The notes: generated from the letters alone by a model not told the origin. 9,183 nucleotides of DNA from an uncultured Lewinella sp. (GCA_938021455.1 CALIGP010000303.1:1-9183); one strand, 5' to 3'. Shown: positions 1 to 6,742, numbered from the stretch's first letter. Numbers and translations: made by a program.

Positions 1-722
1 ACACCAGCCATGATGAGTGCGTAGGGGAAAATGATCTGAAGCATCTCGAGGTTAAACGGAACCATGGGGATACTTGGCCAGGGGAAGTCGCCCTGAATGG
101 GGGCAATATCGCCCACCGTTTTGGTGTCAATGCCGAAAGCATAAACCAGTCCGAAGACAACCAAAATTCCCGCCAGCCCGGAAGGGAAAGACTTCGTGAG
201 CTTGGGAAGGCCCCACATGATTAACATGGTAAGCCCAACGAGACCTAGCATGATCCATAGGGCGGAGCCCGTCAGCCAATTACCGGCAGCGTCCTGAAAC
301 TGCGGAAGTTGCGCCATGAAAATGACGATGGCCAGTCCGTTCACAAAGCCGAAGACGACGGGGTGGGGGACGAGCCGCATTAGCTTACCCAGTCGGAGAA
401 CACCAGCGATTACTTGCAGAATCCCCGCCAAAATCACACAGGCGAAGATGTATTCCGGGCCGTGTGAAATAGCAAGGGCGGCAATAACAACCGCTACTGC
501 ACCGGTGGCACCGGAGATCATACCTGGCCGGCCACCAAAAATAGAGGTAACCAGCCCCATGACGAAAGCCGCGTACAGCCCGATAAGTGGGTCAAGCCCC
601 GCGATGAGGGCAAAGGCCACTGCTTCGGGAATCAGCGCAAGGGCTACGGTAAGGCCGGAAAGAACTTCCGTCTTGTAATCCACTTCCTGGCTGAAATCGA
701 AAAGGTTGAGATATTTCTTCAT
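1..722 (-). CDS. SulP family inorganic anion transporter, N-terminal part (cut by window edge)
   Basis: Reading the minus strand from the ATG at 722 gives 240 codons with no stop, running off the window start. SulP proteins are inner-membrane carriers for sulfate, bicarbonate or related anions, by symport or exchange. The N-terminal SulP hallmark is clear: residues 29-53 contain IPEAVAFALIAGLDPLIGLY, followed by FGGRPGMISGATGAVAVV, the region of the family's anion-binding half-helix. Several hydrophobic segments follow (about 20-40, 67-84, 89-110, 120-138, 155-172, 183-200). Family members are usually 480-560 residues with a cytoplasmic C-terminal STAS domain, so about half is visible and STAS cannot be judged. 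The substrate cannot be told from this part. The gene has its own promoter at 860-890 and a leader of about 130 nt containing a stem-loop. Confidence 0.9.
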   Translation of the reverse strand, partial: MKKYLNLFDFSQEVDYKTEVLSGLTVALALIPEAVAFALIAGLDPLIGLYAAFVMGLVTSIFGGRPGMISGATGAVAVVIAALAISHGPEYIFACVILAGILQVIAGVLRLGKLMRLVPHPVVFGFVNGLAIVIFMAQLPQFQDAAGNWLTGSALWIMLGLVGLTMLIMWGLPKLTKSFPSGLAGILVVFGLVYAFGIDTKTVGDIAPIQGDFPWPSIPMVPFNLEMLQIIFPYALIMAG

Positions 723-808
723 CTGGAGGCTGTGATCTGGGGTTCACGCCAAGGGAAAATCCGTGGCATGCTTAAGATTGATCGACAATAAGACTATGGG
801 AATACGCT

Positions 809-845
809 TAAGTGCTGAAAGACAGCTAACTGTAGCCAGCACTTA
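809..845 (-). promoter_or_regulatory. stem-loop in the SulP leader
   Basis: A perfect 9-bp inverted repeat, TAAGTGCTG (809-817) and CAGCACTTA (837-845), encloses 19 nt. Inside are two mutually exclusive 4-bp stems: ACAG/CTGT (822-825 with 830-833) and GCTA/TAGC (825-828 with 833-836). It starts about 10 nt after the predicted SulP transcription start, so it would form at the 5' end of that mRNA. No T-run follows on either strand, which argues against an ordinary terminator. It could be a regulatory or stabilising leader hairpin, or a protein-binding palindrome. Confidence 0.5.
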
Positions 846-859
846 GTTTAAATAAGGCG

Positions 860-890
860 CAAAGGTAGTCGTATTCGATGACCCAGACAA
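860..890 (-). promoter_or_regulatory. sigma-ABfr type promoter of the SulP gene
   Basis: On the minus strand TTG (888-890) is followed after exactly 20 nt by TACCTTTG (860-867), a full match to the Bacteroidota consensus TTG-N19-21-TAnnTTTG. Transcription would start near 853-855, leaving a leader of roughly 130 nt before the ATG at 722. This is the best promoter match in the window. Confidence 0.7.
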
Positions 891-927
891 GCATTTGGCA
901 AAGCAGGAAATATTTGGGCGATTCCGC

Positions 928-969
928 AGGTGCCATGAAAAGGCTTAAGGTGCCATGGATGAAGGCTTA
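928..969. repeat. imperfect tandem duplication of about 20 bp
   Basis: Two adjacent copies, 928-947 and 948-969, both begin AGGTGCCATG and end AGGCTTA, differing by 2-3 bases in between. They lie just past the stop codon of the secreted-protein gene, between it and the SulP promoter. This is probably a small slippage duplication; no function is evident. Confidence 0.6.
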
Positions 970-976
970 CAACCCC

Positions 977-1516
977 TTACCGGTTTTTGGTTACCGTAAC
1001 TTCCAGGTAAAATTCTCCGCTGGCAAGTCCTTCCGCACCGGCAACGCCAATGGTGACGGGGTAGGGCCGGGTTACGGCTCTCAATTCCACCGAGCGGGTA
1101 TGATCGGGGCGAGGACGGTTGATGGACGGACGTTCCTGCTTAAAGTCCGCTTCACAGCTTACGCAGCCGTTTAGCTCCGGAGGTAGTGCTCCACGACCGC
1201 CGGAATAAGCATAAAGACTCATGTTTTGCTTCTTGTCCTTGGGAACAAGCCGGATGACCATAGTGGAGTACTTCGGGATTTCCGTGGTCAGGAGAAGGTG
1301 GTTGCCCGTAAACCAGGCTTTGCGGGGCTCCACAAAGCAGGCGTTCTGGCTGTTCCAGGCCCAGCTAAGGTCGGCCATGGGCGCTCCTTTGTTAAGGTCC
1401 AGCTCGTAAGTGAGGGATTCCCCCGCCTTGGCTTCTAGTCGGAGTGGGGCAGATTGGGCCGTAAGACCACCAATGAGAAGCGTGCAAAAAAGGGTGCTTA
1501 GAATAATACGTTTCAT
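977..1516 (-). CDS. secreted protein of unknown function
   Basis: The 179-residue protein starts at an ATG with a clear signal peptide: MKR, a hydrophobic core (about residues 4-16), then LTAQ with likely cleavage near residue 21. The mature part is rich in short beta-type segments (LRLEAKAGESLTYELDL, STMVIRLVPK, FYLEVTVTK) and reads like a single beta-sandwich. It has no membrane segment after the signal. Three cysteines lie in the mature part, one in NACFVEP and two in GCVSCE, the latter a CxxC that could form a disulfide or bind a ligand. There is no lipobox, and no type IX sorting tail is apparent. I do not recognise the family. It is transcribed alone: its promoter lies at 1539-1568, and the next gene upstream ends at 1624. 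Likely location is the periplasm or outside the cell. Confidence 0.7.
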   Translation of the reverse strand: MKRIILSTLFCTLLIGGLTAQSAPLRLEAKAGESLTYELDLNKGAPMADLSWAWNSQNACFVEPRKAWFTGNHLLLTTEIPKYSTMVIRLVPKDKKQNMSLYAYSGGRGALPPELNGCVSCEADFKQERPSINRPRPDHTRSVELRAVTRPYPVTIGVAGAEGLASGEFYLEVTVTKNR

Positions 1517-1538
1517 AGTAAGAGGGATGATTAAGCAA

Positions 1539-1568
1539 TAAAAATAGCCCGGTCTAAGAGACTGTCAA
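1539..1568 (-). promoter_or_regulatory. promoter of the secreted-protein gene
   Basis: On the minus strand TTG (1566-1568), a 19-nt spacer and TATTTTTA (1539-1546) match seven of eight positions of TAnnTTTG scored without the n's as free bases, i.e. only the last base differs. The predicted start lies about 15-20 nt upstream of the ATG at 1516. The -33 element directly touches the palindrome at 1569-1584. Confidence 0.5.
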
Positions 1569-1584
1569 TCACCCAATTGGGTGA
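1569..1584. promoter_or_regulatory. 16-bp perfect palindrome, candidate operator
   Basis: TCACCCAATTGGGTGA reads identically on both strands. It has no loop, which suits a dimeric DNA-binding protein better than an RNA hairpin. Its position immediately upstream of the -33 TTG of the secreted-protein promoter is typical for an activator site. No regulator gene is adjacent, so its partner is unknown. Confidence 0.5.
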
Positions 1585-1623
1585 ATTTCAATTTAGGGAC
1601 AATTTTTTGGCTTTGATTGCATA

Positions 1624-2070
1624 TCAATACGCTCTCACCAATGCTACTCCCCCAATAATCATCGTCACCCCGATCACGCGCATCCAGTTAATGGGGTGTT
1701 CTGGTACGCCCAGCCAACCATAATGATCCATCATTACCCCAAAGATCATTTGGGCGGCTACCGTGATGCCGAAGGTGAGGGCCACGCCTAGCCGTGGCGT
1801 TAAAACAATGATAGCTGCTACGTAAACGGCTCCGAGTAAACCTCCAATCCAGTAGAACCAGGGAAGCTGAAAACCACCCTTAATGTCGGTCCAATTGGCC
1901 CGTGTGAGGACCATATAGAGGAGTAGTCCGACGGTGCCAACCAGGAAAGAAATCAGGGTGCCGTAGACGGGACTTTTGACGGCTTTCCCGATTTCAGAAT
2001 TCAACCCAGCCTGAATGGGGAGCATGACACCGGCAAAGATGGCAAGGAGAAAAAACAATACCTGCTGCAT
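1624..2070 (-). CDS. DMT-superfamily small membrane transporter, YdcZ (DUF606) type
   Basis: From the ATG at 2070 this encodes 148 residues, the usual size of the YdcZ/DUF606 half-size drug/metabolite transporter family. Five hydrophobic segments are visible: the N-terminus (VLFFLLAIFAGVMLPIQAGLN), VYGTLISFLVGTVGLLLYMVL, WFYWIGGLLGAVYVAAIIVL, ALTFGITVAAQMIFGVMM and MRVIGVTMIIGGVALV. The family-typical QAGLNSEIGK in the first segment and PRLGVALTFGITVAAQMIFG support the call. Such proteins probably act as dimers in the inner membrane; substrates are generally unknown. An in-frame GTG at 2109 would add 13 charged residues (EQKWFHRQQNNP), but it abuts the divergent TerB-like promoter and spoils the hydrophobic start, so I prefer 2070. 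No clear promoter was found on this strand. Confidence 0.85.
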   Translation of the reverse strand: MQQVLFFLLAIFAGVMLPIQAGLNSEIGKAVKSPVYGTLISFLVGTVGLLLYMVLTRANWTDIKGGFQLPWFYWIGGLLGAVYVAAIIVLTPRLGVALTFGITVAAQMIFGVMMDHYGWLGVPEHPINWMRVIGVTMIIGGVALVRAY

Positions 2071-2109
2071 AGGGTTATTCTGTTGACGGTGAAACCATTT
2101 TTGTTCCAC

Positions 2110-2117
2110 TATATTTG
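2110..2117 (+). promoter_or_regulatory. -7 element of the TerB-like gene
   Basis: TATATTTG matches TAnnTTTG exactly and lies 18 nt before the ATG at 2136, implying a leader of about 12 nt. The nearest upstream TTG (2083-2085) is 24 nt away, longer than the ideal spacer, so the -33 part is uncertain. It probably drives the plus-strand run to 4744. Confidence 0.5.
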
Positions 2118-2135
2118 CGCCAAATTAGCAACAAT

Positions 2136-2630
2136 ATGCTCAAAGAATTTAAGAACCTGACCCCCGCCGAACAACAGATGATGTTCGATGCCATTCCACT
2201 CATCACGATCCTCGTTGCTGGAGCAGACGACGATATGGACGAAGTAGAGCTGGCCGAGGCACAGCGCCTGGCGGACATCCGCAGTTACAACAACACCAGC
2301 CTGATCGGAGCCTACTACGAGGTTATCGATAACGATCTTACCGGACGAATCATGTCTTTGGTGGCTGAGCTTCCGAATGCACTGGCGCCACGTCAGGAAG
2401 AAGTTGTTGCCCGGTTGACTAAGCTTAATGATGTTCTGGCTAAAGTACCAGTACCCTTTGGCTACATCTACTACAAAGACTTTGTCTCTTTCGGTAAGCA
2501 CGTAGCGGAATCTCACGGAGGTTTCATGCGCTTCATGACCGTGGGCCCGGAAGAAGCCAAGGTAATGGACTTGCCGATGCTTACCCCCGTTGCCCGTCCT
2601 TCTAAAGTAGACTACCCGGACCTGCCTTAG
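2136..2630 (+). CDS. TerB-like all-helical protein, function unknown
   Basis: The 164-residue protein has no signal peptide or long membrane segment and is probably cytosolic. The first 50 residues (LTPAEQQMMFDAIPLITILVAGADDDMDEVELAEAQRLADI) resemble a TerB/TerB-like helical domain: a hydrophobic helix, an acidic ADDDMDEVE turn that could bind metal, then an amphipathic helix. The middle (MSLVAELPNALAPRQEEVVARLTKLNDVLAKVP) is helical too, and the tail is rich in proline. TerB-like domains occur in tellurite-resistance and membrane-stress proteins, but no other ter genes are nearby, so I do not infer tellurite resistance. The ATG at 2136 is preferred over the in-frame TTG at 2115, which lies inside the -7 promoter element. 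It is first in a possible three-gene operon. Confidence 0.6.
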   Translation: MLKEFKNLTPAEQQMMFDAIPLITILVAGADDDMDEVELAEAQRLADIRSYNNTSLIGAYYEVIDNDLTGRIMSLVAELPNALAPRQEEVVARLTKLNDVLAKVPVPFGYIYYKDFVSFGKHVAESHGGFMRFMTVGPEEAKVMDLPMLTPVARPSKVDYPDLP

Positions 2631-2638
2631 GCACGCTC

Positions 2639-2676
2639 TTAAAGTAGATCCGGTTCTTAAAATTTTAAATAGATCC
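2639..2676. repeat. short direct repeat in the gap before the dehydrogenase
   Basis: TTAAAGTAGATCC (2639-2651) recurs as TTAAATAGATCC (2665-2676), one base shorter. The second copy ends 5 nt before the ATG at 2682. It could be a binding site or just an AT-rich duplication; no promoter consensus is seen here. Confidence 0.35.
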
Positions 2677-2681
2677 CAAGT

Positions 2682-3887
2682 ATGTCCAGAGTAATGATCA
2701 TCGGCGCCGGAGGCGTCGGAAGGGTAGTGGCGTATAAGTGTGCCGAGCACCCCGATGTTTTTACCGAATTCATGATTGCCAGCCGAACGGTGCAACGTTG
2801 CCGGGAGATCGCAGCTGATGTCAAGGAGGACCTTGGCTATGATAACATTACTACCGCTGCGGTGGACGCAGAGGATATCCCCGCATTAACGAATCTGTTA
2901 CGGGAATACAAGCCGGTAATGGTCATCCACGTAGCCCTGCCCTATCAAGACCTGACGATCATGGAGGCCTGCCTGGCGGCGGGTGTACATTATTTGGACA
3001 CGGCCAACTATGAGCCTAAAGAGGAGGCCAAGTTCGAATACAGCCACCAGTGGGCTTACCATGAACGATTTAAGGCGGCTGGCCTGACGGCCATCCTCGG
3101 TTGCGGTTTTGATCCGGGCGTTACGAGCATTTTTACGGCCCGGGCGGCAAAGCACATCTTTGACGAAATCCACTATCTCGATATTGTCGACGCGAATGCC
3201 GGAGACCACGGAAAGGCCTTCGCCACGAACTTTAATCCAGAGATCAATATCCGGGAGATAACCCAAAACGGTAAGTATTGGGAAAATGGAGAGTGGATTG
3301 AGATCCCACCTTTCAGTATTCGTAAGGACCTCAATTACCCCGATGTAGGCCCCAAGGCCAGCTACGTTCTTTATCACGAAGAGTTGGAAAGCCTGGTGAA
3401 ACACTTTCCCACCATTAAGCGTGCGCGCTTCTGGATGACCTTCGGGGATGAGTACCTGACGCACCTTCGGGTAATCCAGAATATCGGGATGGCTGGTATC
3501 GAACCCGTGATGCACAAAGGAGTAGAGATCATCCCGCTGGAATTTTTGAAGACAGTACTACCGGACCCCGGAAGCCTTGGCGAGAACTACGTAGGGCAAA
3601 CGAGTATCGGTTGCCGAATTAGTGGCTTGAAAAACGGTAAGCCAGAGACCTACTATATCTGGAACAACTGCCACCACGCCCAAGCCTATAAAGAGACGCG
3701 CGCCCAGGGCGTAAGCTATACCACTGGTGTACCCGCAATGACCGGCGCAATGATGTTTCTTAAAGGCGAATGGGCCGGAGCTGGGGTATTCAACGTAGAG
3801 CAGTTTAACCCAGATCCCTTCCTGAAATTACTGGGGAAACACGGCCTGGAATGGAAGGAAGAAATTGGCGCAGACCTTGAGCTTTAG
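2682..3887 (+). CDS. carboxynorspermidine/carboxyspermidine dehydrogenase-type enzyme (saccharopine dehydrogenase family)
   Basis: The 401-residue protein opens with a Rossmann NAD(P)-binding motif (GAGGVG at 8-13, after MSRVMII) and the second strand ending in ASR (33-35). Then come HVALPYQDLTIMEACLAAGVHYLDTA (83-108) and GCGFDPGVT (140-148), both hallmarks of the saccharopine dehydrogenase-like family. Length and the motifs in the second half (DANAGDHG, FNPEINIREI, TFGDEYLTHL, TTGVPAMTGAMM) fit the subgroup that reduces the Schiff base of aspartate semialdehyde with a diamine, giving carboxynorspermidine or carboxyspermidine. That is the penultimate step of the alternative bacterial polyamine pathway. 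The decarboxylase (NspC) that would follow is not in the window. A lysine-pathway role is possible but less likely. It lies 51 nt after the TerB-like gene and 32 nt before the patatin gene. Confidence 0.8.
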   Translation: MSRVMIIGAGGVGRVVAYKCAEHPDVFTEFMIASRTVQRCREIAADVKEDLGYDNITTAAVDAEDIPALTNLLREYKPVMVIHVALPYQDLTIMEACLAAGVHYLDTANYEPKEEAKFEYSHQWAYHERFKAAGLTAILGCGFDPGVTSIFTARAAKHIFDEIHYLDIVDANAGDHGKAFATNFNPEINIREITQNGKYWENGEWIEIPPFSIRKDLNYPDVGPKASYVLYHEELESLVKHFPTIKRARFWMTFGDEYLTHLRVIQNIGMAGIEPVMHKGVEIIPLEFLKTVLPDPGSLGENYVGQTSIGCRISGLKNGKPETYYIWNNCHHAQAYKETRAQGVSYTTGVPAMTGAMMFLKGEWAGAGVFNVEQFNPDPFLKLLGKHGLEWKEEIGADLEL

Positions 3888-3919
3888 AACCTTTCTCAGA
3901 ACCTTCTTGTCTTCTCTGC

Positions 3920-4744
3920 GTGAAACGAATAGCACCTGAATTAACCGTAGGTATTACCCTTTCCGGAGGAGGCGTCCGGGGAGCAGCCCATATCGGGCTG
4001 ATCCGTGCCTTACTGGAAGAAGGTATAGTTCCTTCCCGAATCGTTGGCGTAAGTGCAGGGGCCATCGTCGGAACGTTGTACGCCGCTGGTTTAAGCCCGG
4101 ACGAAATGATGGAGCGCGTTCACGCCACCTCCCTCCGCCGAATCATAAAGGTGGGGTTGCCAACTACGGGCCTCACTACACTTGAGTATCTTAAGGAGCG
4201 CTTGCGGGAGATTATCCCCGAGAACTCGTTCAAAGGCCTCAAGTATCCACTTTTCGTTGGCATCACCAATTTGAATACCGGTCAGCTTGAAATTAAAAGT
4301 GAAGGCCCATTACACGATATTGTAGCGGCTAGCTGTTCGATACCGTTTGTCTTTAAACCCGAAGTGATTGATGGCGACCACTTCGTTGATGGAGGGGTAA
4401 TCAAAAATATGCCCGTTGACCCGCTTTTGAATGAAACAGACTTCATCATTGGCAGCAATTTGATGCCCTATGGCCTGCTGCCGCCAGCGGATACCGGAAC
4501 GGTGATTAACATCGTTTGGCGGGTCTTTGATCTATCCATTATGGCAAATACGCTGCCCAGTACAGAGGTCTGTGATATCGTAATCGAACCTTCACAACTG
4601 AATGCTTATCATATTTTTAGCATTACTAAACTTCAGGAGTTGCATGACCTTGGCTACGAGCACACGAAGCAACGAATGCCGGAAATCGTAAATGCCCTAC
4701 GGATGAAACAGGAGCTTCTCCAGGAGATGAAAAGTATCCCCTAG
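3920..4744 (+). CDS. patatin-like phospholipase family protein
   Basis: From the GTG at 3920 this encodes 274 residues with all patatin motifs. The oxyanion-hole glycine loop SGGGVRGAAHIG is at 15-26, the nucleophile elbow GVSAG at 43-47 (Ser45), and the catalytic aspartate in VDGGV at 156-160 (Asp157). Patatin-like enzymes are Ser-Asp dyad lipid acyl hydrolases. Without signal peptide or beta-barrel this short form is probably cytosolic or membrane-associated, and its lipid substrate is unknown. The size matches the compact bacterial YchK/RssA-like type. No earlier ATG exists, and the motif so close to the N-terminus leaves no room for a later start, so the GTG is well supported. It follows the dehydrogenase by 32 nt and is likely co-transcribed. 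Confidence 0.88.
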   Translation: MKRIAPELTVGITLSGGGVRGAAHIGLIRALLEEGIVPSRIVGVSAGAIVGTLYAAGLSPDEMMERVHATSLRRIIKVGLPTTGLTTLEYLKERLREIIPENSFKGLKYPLFVGITNLNTGQLEIKSEGPLHDIVAASCSIPFVFKPEVIDGDHFVDGGVIKNMPVDPLLNETDFIIGSNLMPYGLLPPADTGTVINIVWRVFDLSIMANTLPSTEVCDIVIEPSQLNAYHIFSITKLQELHDLGYEHTKQRMPEIVNALRMKQELLQEMKSIP

Positions 4745-4781
4745 ACATTTAGATTTGTTCTATTTTAAAGCCAAGTTCCAA

Positions 4782-4803
4782 AATGTAAAGTGAACTTTCC
4801 ATT
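4782..4803. promoter_or_regulatory. 22-bp near-perfect palindrome, candidate operator of the redoxin gene
   Basis: The core TGTAAAGTgaACTTTCCA (4784-4801) has complementary arms around a central GA with one mismatch. Two more pairs match outside it, giving 9 of 10 paired positions per arm. It lies in the 128-bp gap after the patatin gene, about 70 nt before the redoxin start. It looks like a dimeric regulator site; the protein is unknown. Confidence 0.5.
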
Positions 4804-4872
4804 AAGGTCTTAAATTACGTCCATTGAACGCCGAGTTTCTCCGTACTGTGATGGTAGACTTTGGCCCTGAAG

Positions 4873-5424
4873 ATGTTACTTATGCCACAATCAGATTACC
4901 TTACTGCGCTAGAACAGATGAAGACCACCTCCGGCGATTCTGTCAAGGAAACCAGTTATAAGCAGCCTGTGCTACTGGTTTTTTTACGCCATTTTGGCTG
5001 TACTTTTTGCCGGGAGGCTTTGAATGATCTTGCTGGCCGGATTCAGGAAATCAATCGTTTGGGCGCTAAGTTGGTTCTGGTTCATATGTCTGATATGGAG
5101 ACCGCCACGGAATACTTCGGTAAGTACAAGCTAACCGGTGTTGCTAACGTAATGGACCCCAACTGTCTTTACTATCAGGCCTTCGGCCTGACGAAGGGCA
5201 CCGCTCGTCAACTATTCGGACTCCATTCCTGGATCAGAGGGTTTCAAGCAGGCGTTATCGATGGCCACGGTGTTGGGACCAAGCAGTTGGGCGACGGTTT
5301 TCAGATGCCGGGTGTTTTCGTCTTACAAGAAGGAAAAATTTTGAACAAATTTGTCCATAAAATGGCGGGCGACCGACCAGCATACGTAGACCTATTGTCG
5401 ACTTGTTGTGACGTTAAATCGTAA
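4873..5424 (+). CDS. peroxiredoxin-like (AhpC/TSA-2 type) CxxC protein
   Basis: From the ATG at 4873 the product has 183 residues and no signal peptide. A thioredoxin-fold core starts with VLLVFLRHFGCTFCRE: the CxxC pair is at 43 and 46 in the HFGCxFCRE context typical of the AhpC/TSA-2 (PRXL2-like) family, rather than the PxxxTxxC of classical peroxiredoxins. Next come LVLVHMSDMETATEYFGKY, DPNCLYYQAFGL and GVFVLQEGKILNKFVHKMAGDRP, the latter carrying the cis-Pro-type MPGVF strand. It probably reduces a peroxide or disulfide in the cytosol, but the substrate is unknown. Two more cysteines (CC) lie near the C-terminus. The start is uncertain: TTG 4861 is unlikely because a TAGACTTTG, close to a -7 element, ends there; ATG 4882 is equally possible. 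Confidence 0.8.
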   Translation: MLLMPQSDYLTALEQMKTTSGDSVKETSYKQPVLLVFLRHFGCTFCREALNDLAGRIQEINRLGAKLVLVHMSDMETATEYFGKYKLTGVANVMDPNCLYYQAFGLTKGTARQLFGLHSWIRGFQAGVIDGHGVGTKQLGDGFQMPGVFVLQEGKILNKFVHKMAGDRPAYVDLLSTCCDVKS

Positions 5425-5581
5425 TCGACAACCAAAGGATACGGTTACAGCCATAGGAGTTTCCCACACCCGATACATCCGTGAAGGTTGTCCAGCTACC
5501 TGTTTCAAGCGGAAGTGGAGAGGATTGTCCGGTAAGCAGAACGGAGAAACTGAAAAGAAGGGTGAATAGGAATTCTTTCAT
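5414..5581 (-). CDS. doubtful 55-residue exported ORF or gene remnant
   Basis: The ATG at 5581 begins a convincing signal peptide (MKEFLFTLLFSFSVLLTGQ), followed by a short Ser/Gly/Thr-rich segment (PLPLETGSWTTFTDVSGVG) and a stop that overlaps the end of the redoxin gene by 11 bp, tail to tail. The mature part is only about 35 residues, short for a secreted domain, so this may be a truncated remnant of a longer exported protein. QSSPLPLE resembles QSAPLRLE at the signal junction of the secreted protein at 977-1516, which may be chance. No good promoter was found; TAATTTCG (minus, near 5619-5626) is one base off the -7 consensus but lacks a TTG. Confidence 0.35.
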   Translation of the reverse strand: MKEFLFTLLFSFSVLLTGQSSPLPLETGSWTTFTDVSGVGNSYGCNRILWLSITI

Positions 5582-5836
5582 GATGTTATATTTTGTACAG
5601 TTAGGTTTGCCCAACAATAATCGAAATTACTGTGGCCCCCAGCGCTGTAAAGGTGTTATGGTGCTTGCTCTAATATCATCTCAGAAAGTCGAGCATATGA
5701 GATCAACGATATACGAAAAAAAATCCCAAAAACAGATTATGAGGGCTTAAAATTTGTTGTGAAGCTTCCATGCTACAAGGTGATCCATTCCGCCCTTGAA
5801 GGTGTTCACCTAGCATTAACTCACGAACTCCAATCC
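5582..5836. other. non-coding gap before the MBL-fold gene
   Basis: I find no credible gene in these 255 bp (412 bp if the small ORF at 5414-5581 is not real). There is an 8-base A-run after 5715 and a weak inverted repeat ATCTCA/TGAGAT (5678-5683 with 5698-5703, 14-nt loop). TAAAATTTG at 5748-5756 is one base longer than a TAnnTTTG element and could belong to the promoter of the MBL-fold gene, but no TTG is properly spaced upstream of it. Confidence 0.4.
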
Positions 5837-6733
5837 ATGCCTACCATCCATACCATTGACCTTAACTTTCTTGGCGAAGAAGCAGCTATTGCCGTTTATG
5901 CCATTGAAGATGCTGCCGGCGTTACGCTGGTGGAGTGTGGGCCCTTTGCTACTAATGACACCTTAATTGCGGGTTTGAAGGCCGTAGGTATTCGGCCGAG
6001 TGACGTTCACACCCTCTTACTCACCCATATTCATTTTGATCATGCGGGGGCTGCTTGGTGGTGGGCCCGGCAGGGTACGCGGGTGTTTGTGCACCCCAAA
6101 GGGCTAAAACACATGATGGACCCTTCCAAACTCTACGGCTCTGCTGCCCGCATTTACGGCGAGGAGAACATGGAAAAACTATGGGGGCGGATGGAAAAAA
6201 TTGAAACCTATGACATCGCTTCCGCTGCGGACCGACTCCGGATGACCATCGGCGGTAACCTCTGGGTCGCTCACCATACACCGGGGCATGCTACGCATCA
6301 CATCGCCTGGCAGATGGGTAAAGTAGTATTCACCGGCGATGTTGGCGGCGTTATGATCAAGGGAGGGCCAGTTGTGCCACCTTGCCCTCCACCGGATATC
6401 AATATCAGTCACTGGAGGTCTTCACTCGATCGGCTCCGCAGCCTGCGAGCAGATACTTTCTACCTGACCCACTACGGGGCAGTTCCCGCACAGGGCAACC
6501 ACCTTCCAGACCTGCGCAAGCGCTTGGATGAATACGTGGATTACGTTCGACAGGAACAAAAGACCGGGAAAACAGAAGAAGAAATCGTTCCGGGATTCAC
6601 TGAATTTGTGGAGGCAGATTTGCGAGAAAATGGTGTGAATGATACGACTATCGGAGCCTACCGGGCGGCTAATCCGCCAGAAATGTCCGTGACGGGAATC
6701 GCTCGCTGGCTGGCTTTTAGTGAGTCTTTGTAG
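5837..6733 (+). CDS. metallo-beta-lactamase-fold metallo-hydrolase
   Basis: The 298-residue protein carries the full dinuclear metal site of the MBL fold: HIHFDH (His64, His66, Asp68, His69), His151 in TPGH, Asp168 in FTGD and His212 in THYG. The N-terminal strands (AIAVYAIEDAAGVTLVECG) and the Asp-free loop ECGPF are in the expected place. The C-terminal 70 residues (VDYVRQEQKTGKTEEEIV onward) form a helical extension. The overall plan is that of glyoxalase II-like or generic MBL hydrolases acting on a thioester, lactone or similar bond; the substrate cannot be named. There is no signal peptide, so it is likely cytosolic. I chose ATG 5837 because the fold begins right there (MPTIHTIDL); the upstream GTG at 5759 would add 26 residues without family character and overlaps a promoter-like TTTG. 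The gene ends 75 bp before the convergent tilS, with a terminator between. Confidence 0.88.
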   Translation: MPTIHTIDLNFLGEEAAIAVYAIEDAAGVTLVECGPFATNDTLIAGLKAVGIRPSDVHTLLLTHIHFDHAGAAWWWARQGTRVFVHPKGLKHMMDPSKLYGSAARIYGEENMEKLWGRMEKIETYDIASAADRLRMTIGGNLWVAHHTPGHATHHIAWQMGKVVFTGDVGGVMIKGGPVVPPCPPPDINISHWRSSLDRLRSLRADTFYLTHYGAVPAQGNHLPDLRKRLDEYVDYVRQEQKTGKTEEEIVPGFTEFVEADLRENGVNDTTIGAYRAANPPEMSVTGIARWLAFSESL

Positions 6734-6742
6734 TTTGAGGGG

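Noticed and set aside
316..678. Plus-strand ORF of 120 codons
   Set aside because: It is antisense to the SulP gene, which has clear family motifs; the plus-strand product is low-complexity Thr/Pro/Ala/Arg-rich without recognisable domains.
2136..2630. Tellurite-resistance function for the TerB-like gene
   Set aside because: Only a loose helical and acidic-motif resemblance is seen and no terA, terC, terD or terE lies nearby.
2109..2795. Minus-strand ORF of 228 codons
   Set aside because: It lies opposite the TerB-like and dehydrogenase genes, and its product has no family resemblance.
2898..3515. Minus-strand ORF of 205 codons
   Set aside because: Antisense to the well-supported dehydrogenase gene; no domain is visible.
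5481..5750. Plus-strand ORF of 89 codons between the redoxin and MBL-fold genes
   Set aside because: Product is basic and low-complexity, shows no domain and crosses the A-run; more likely non-coding.
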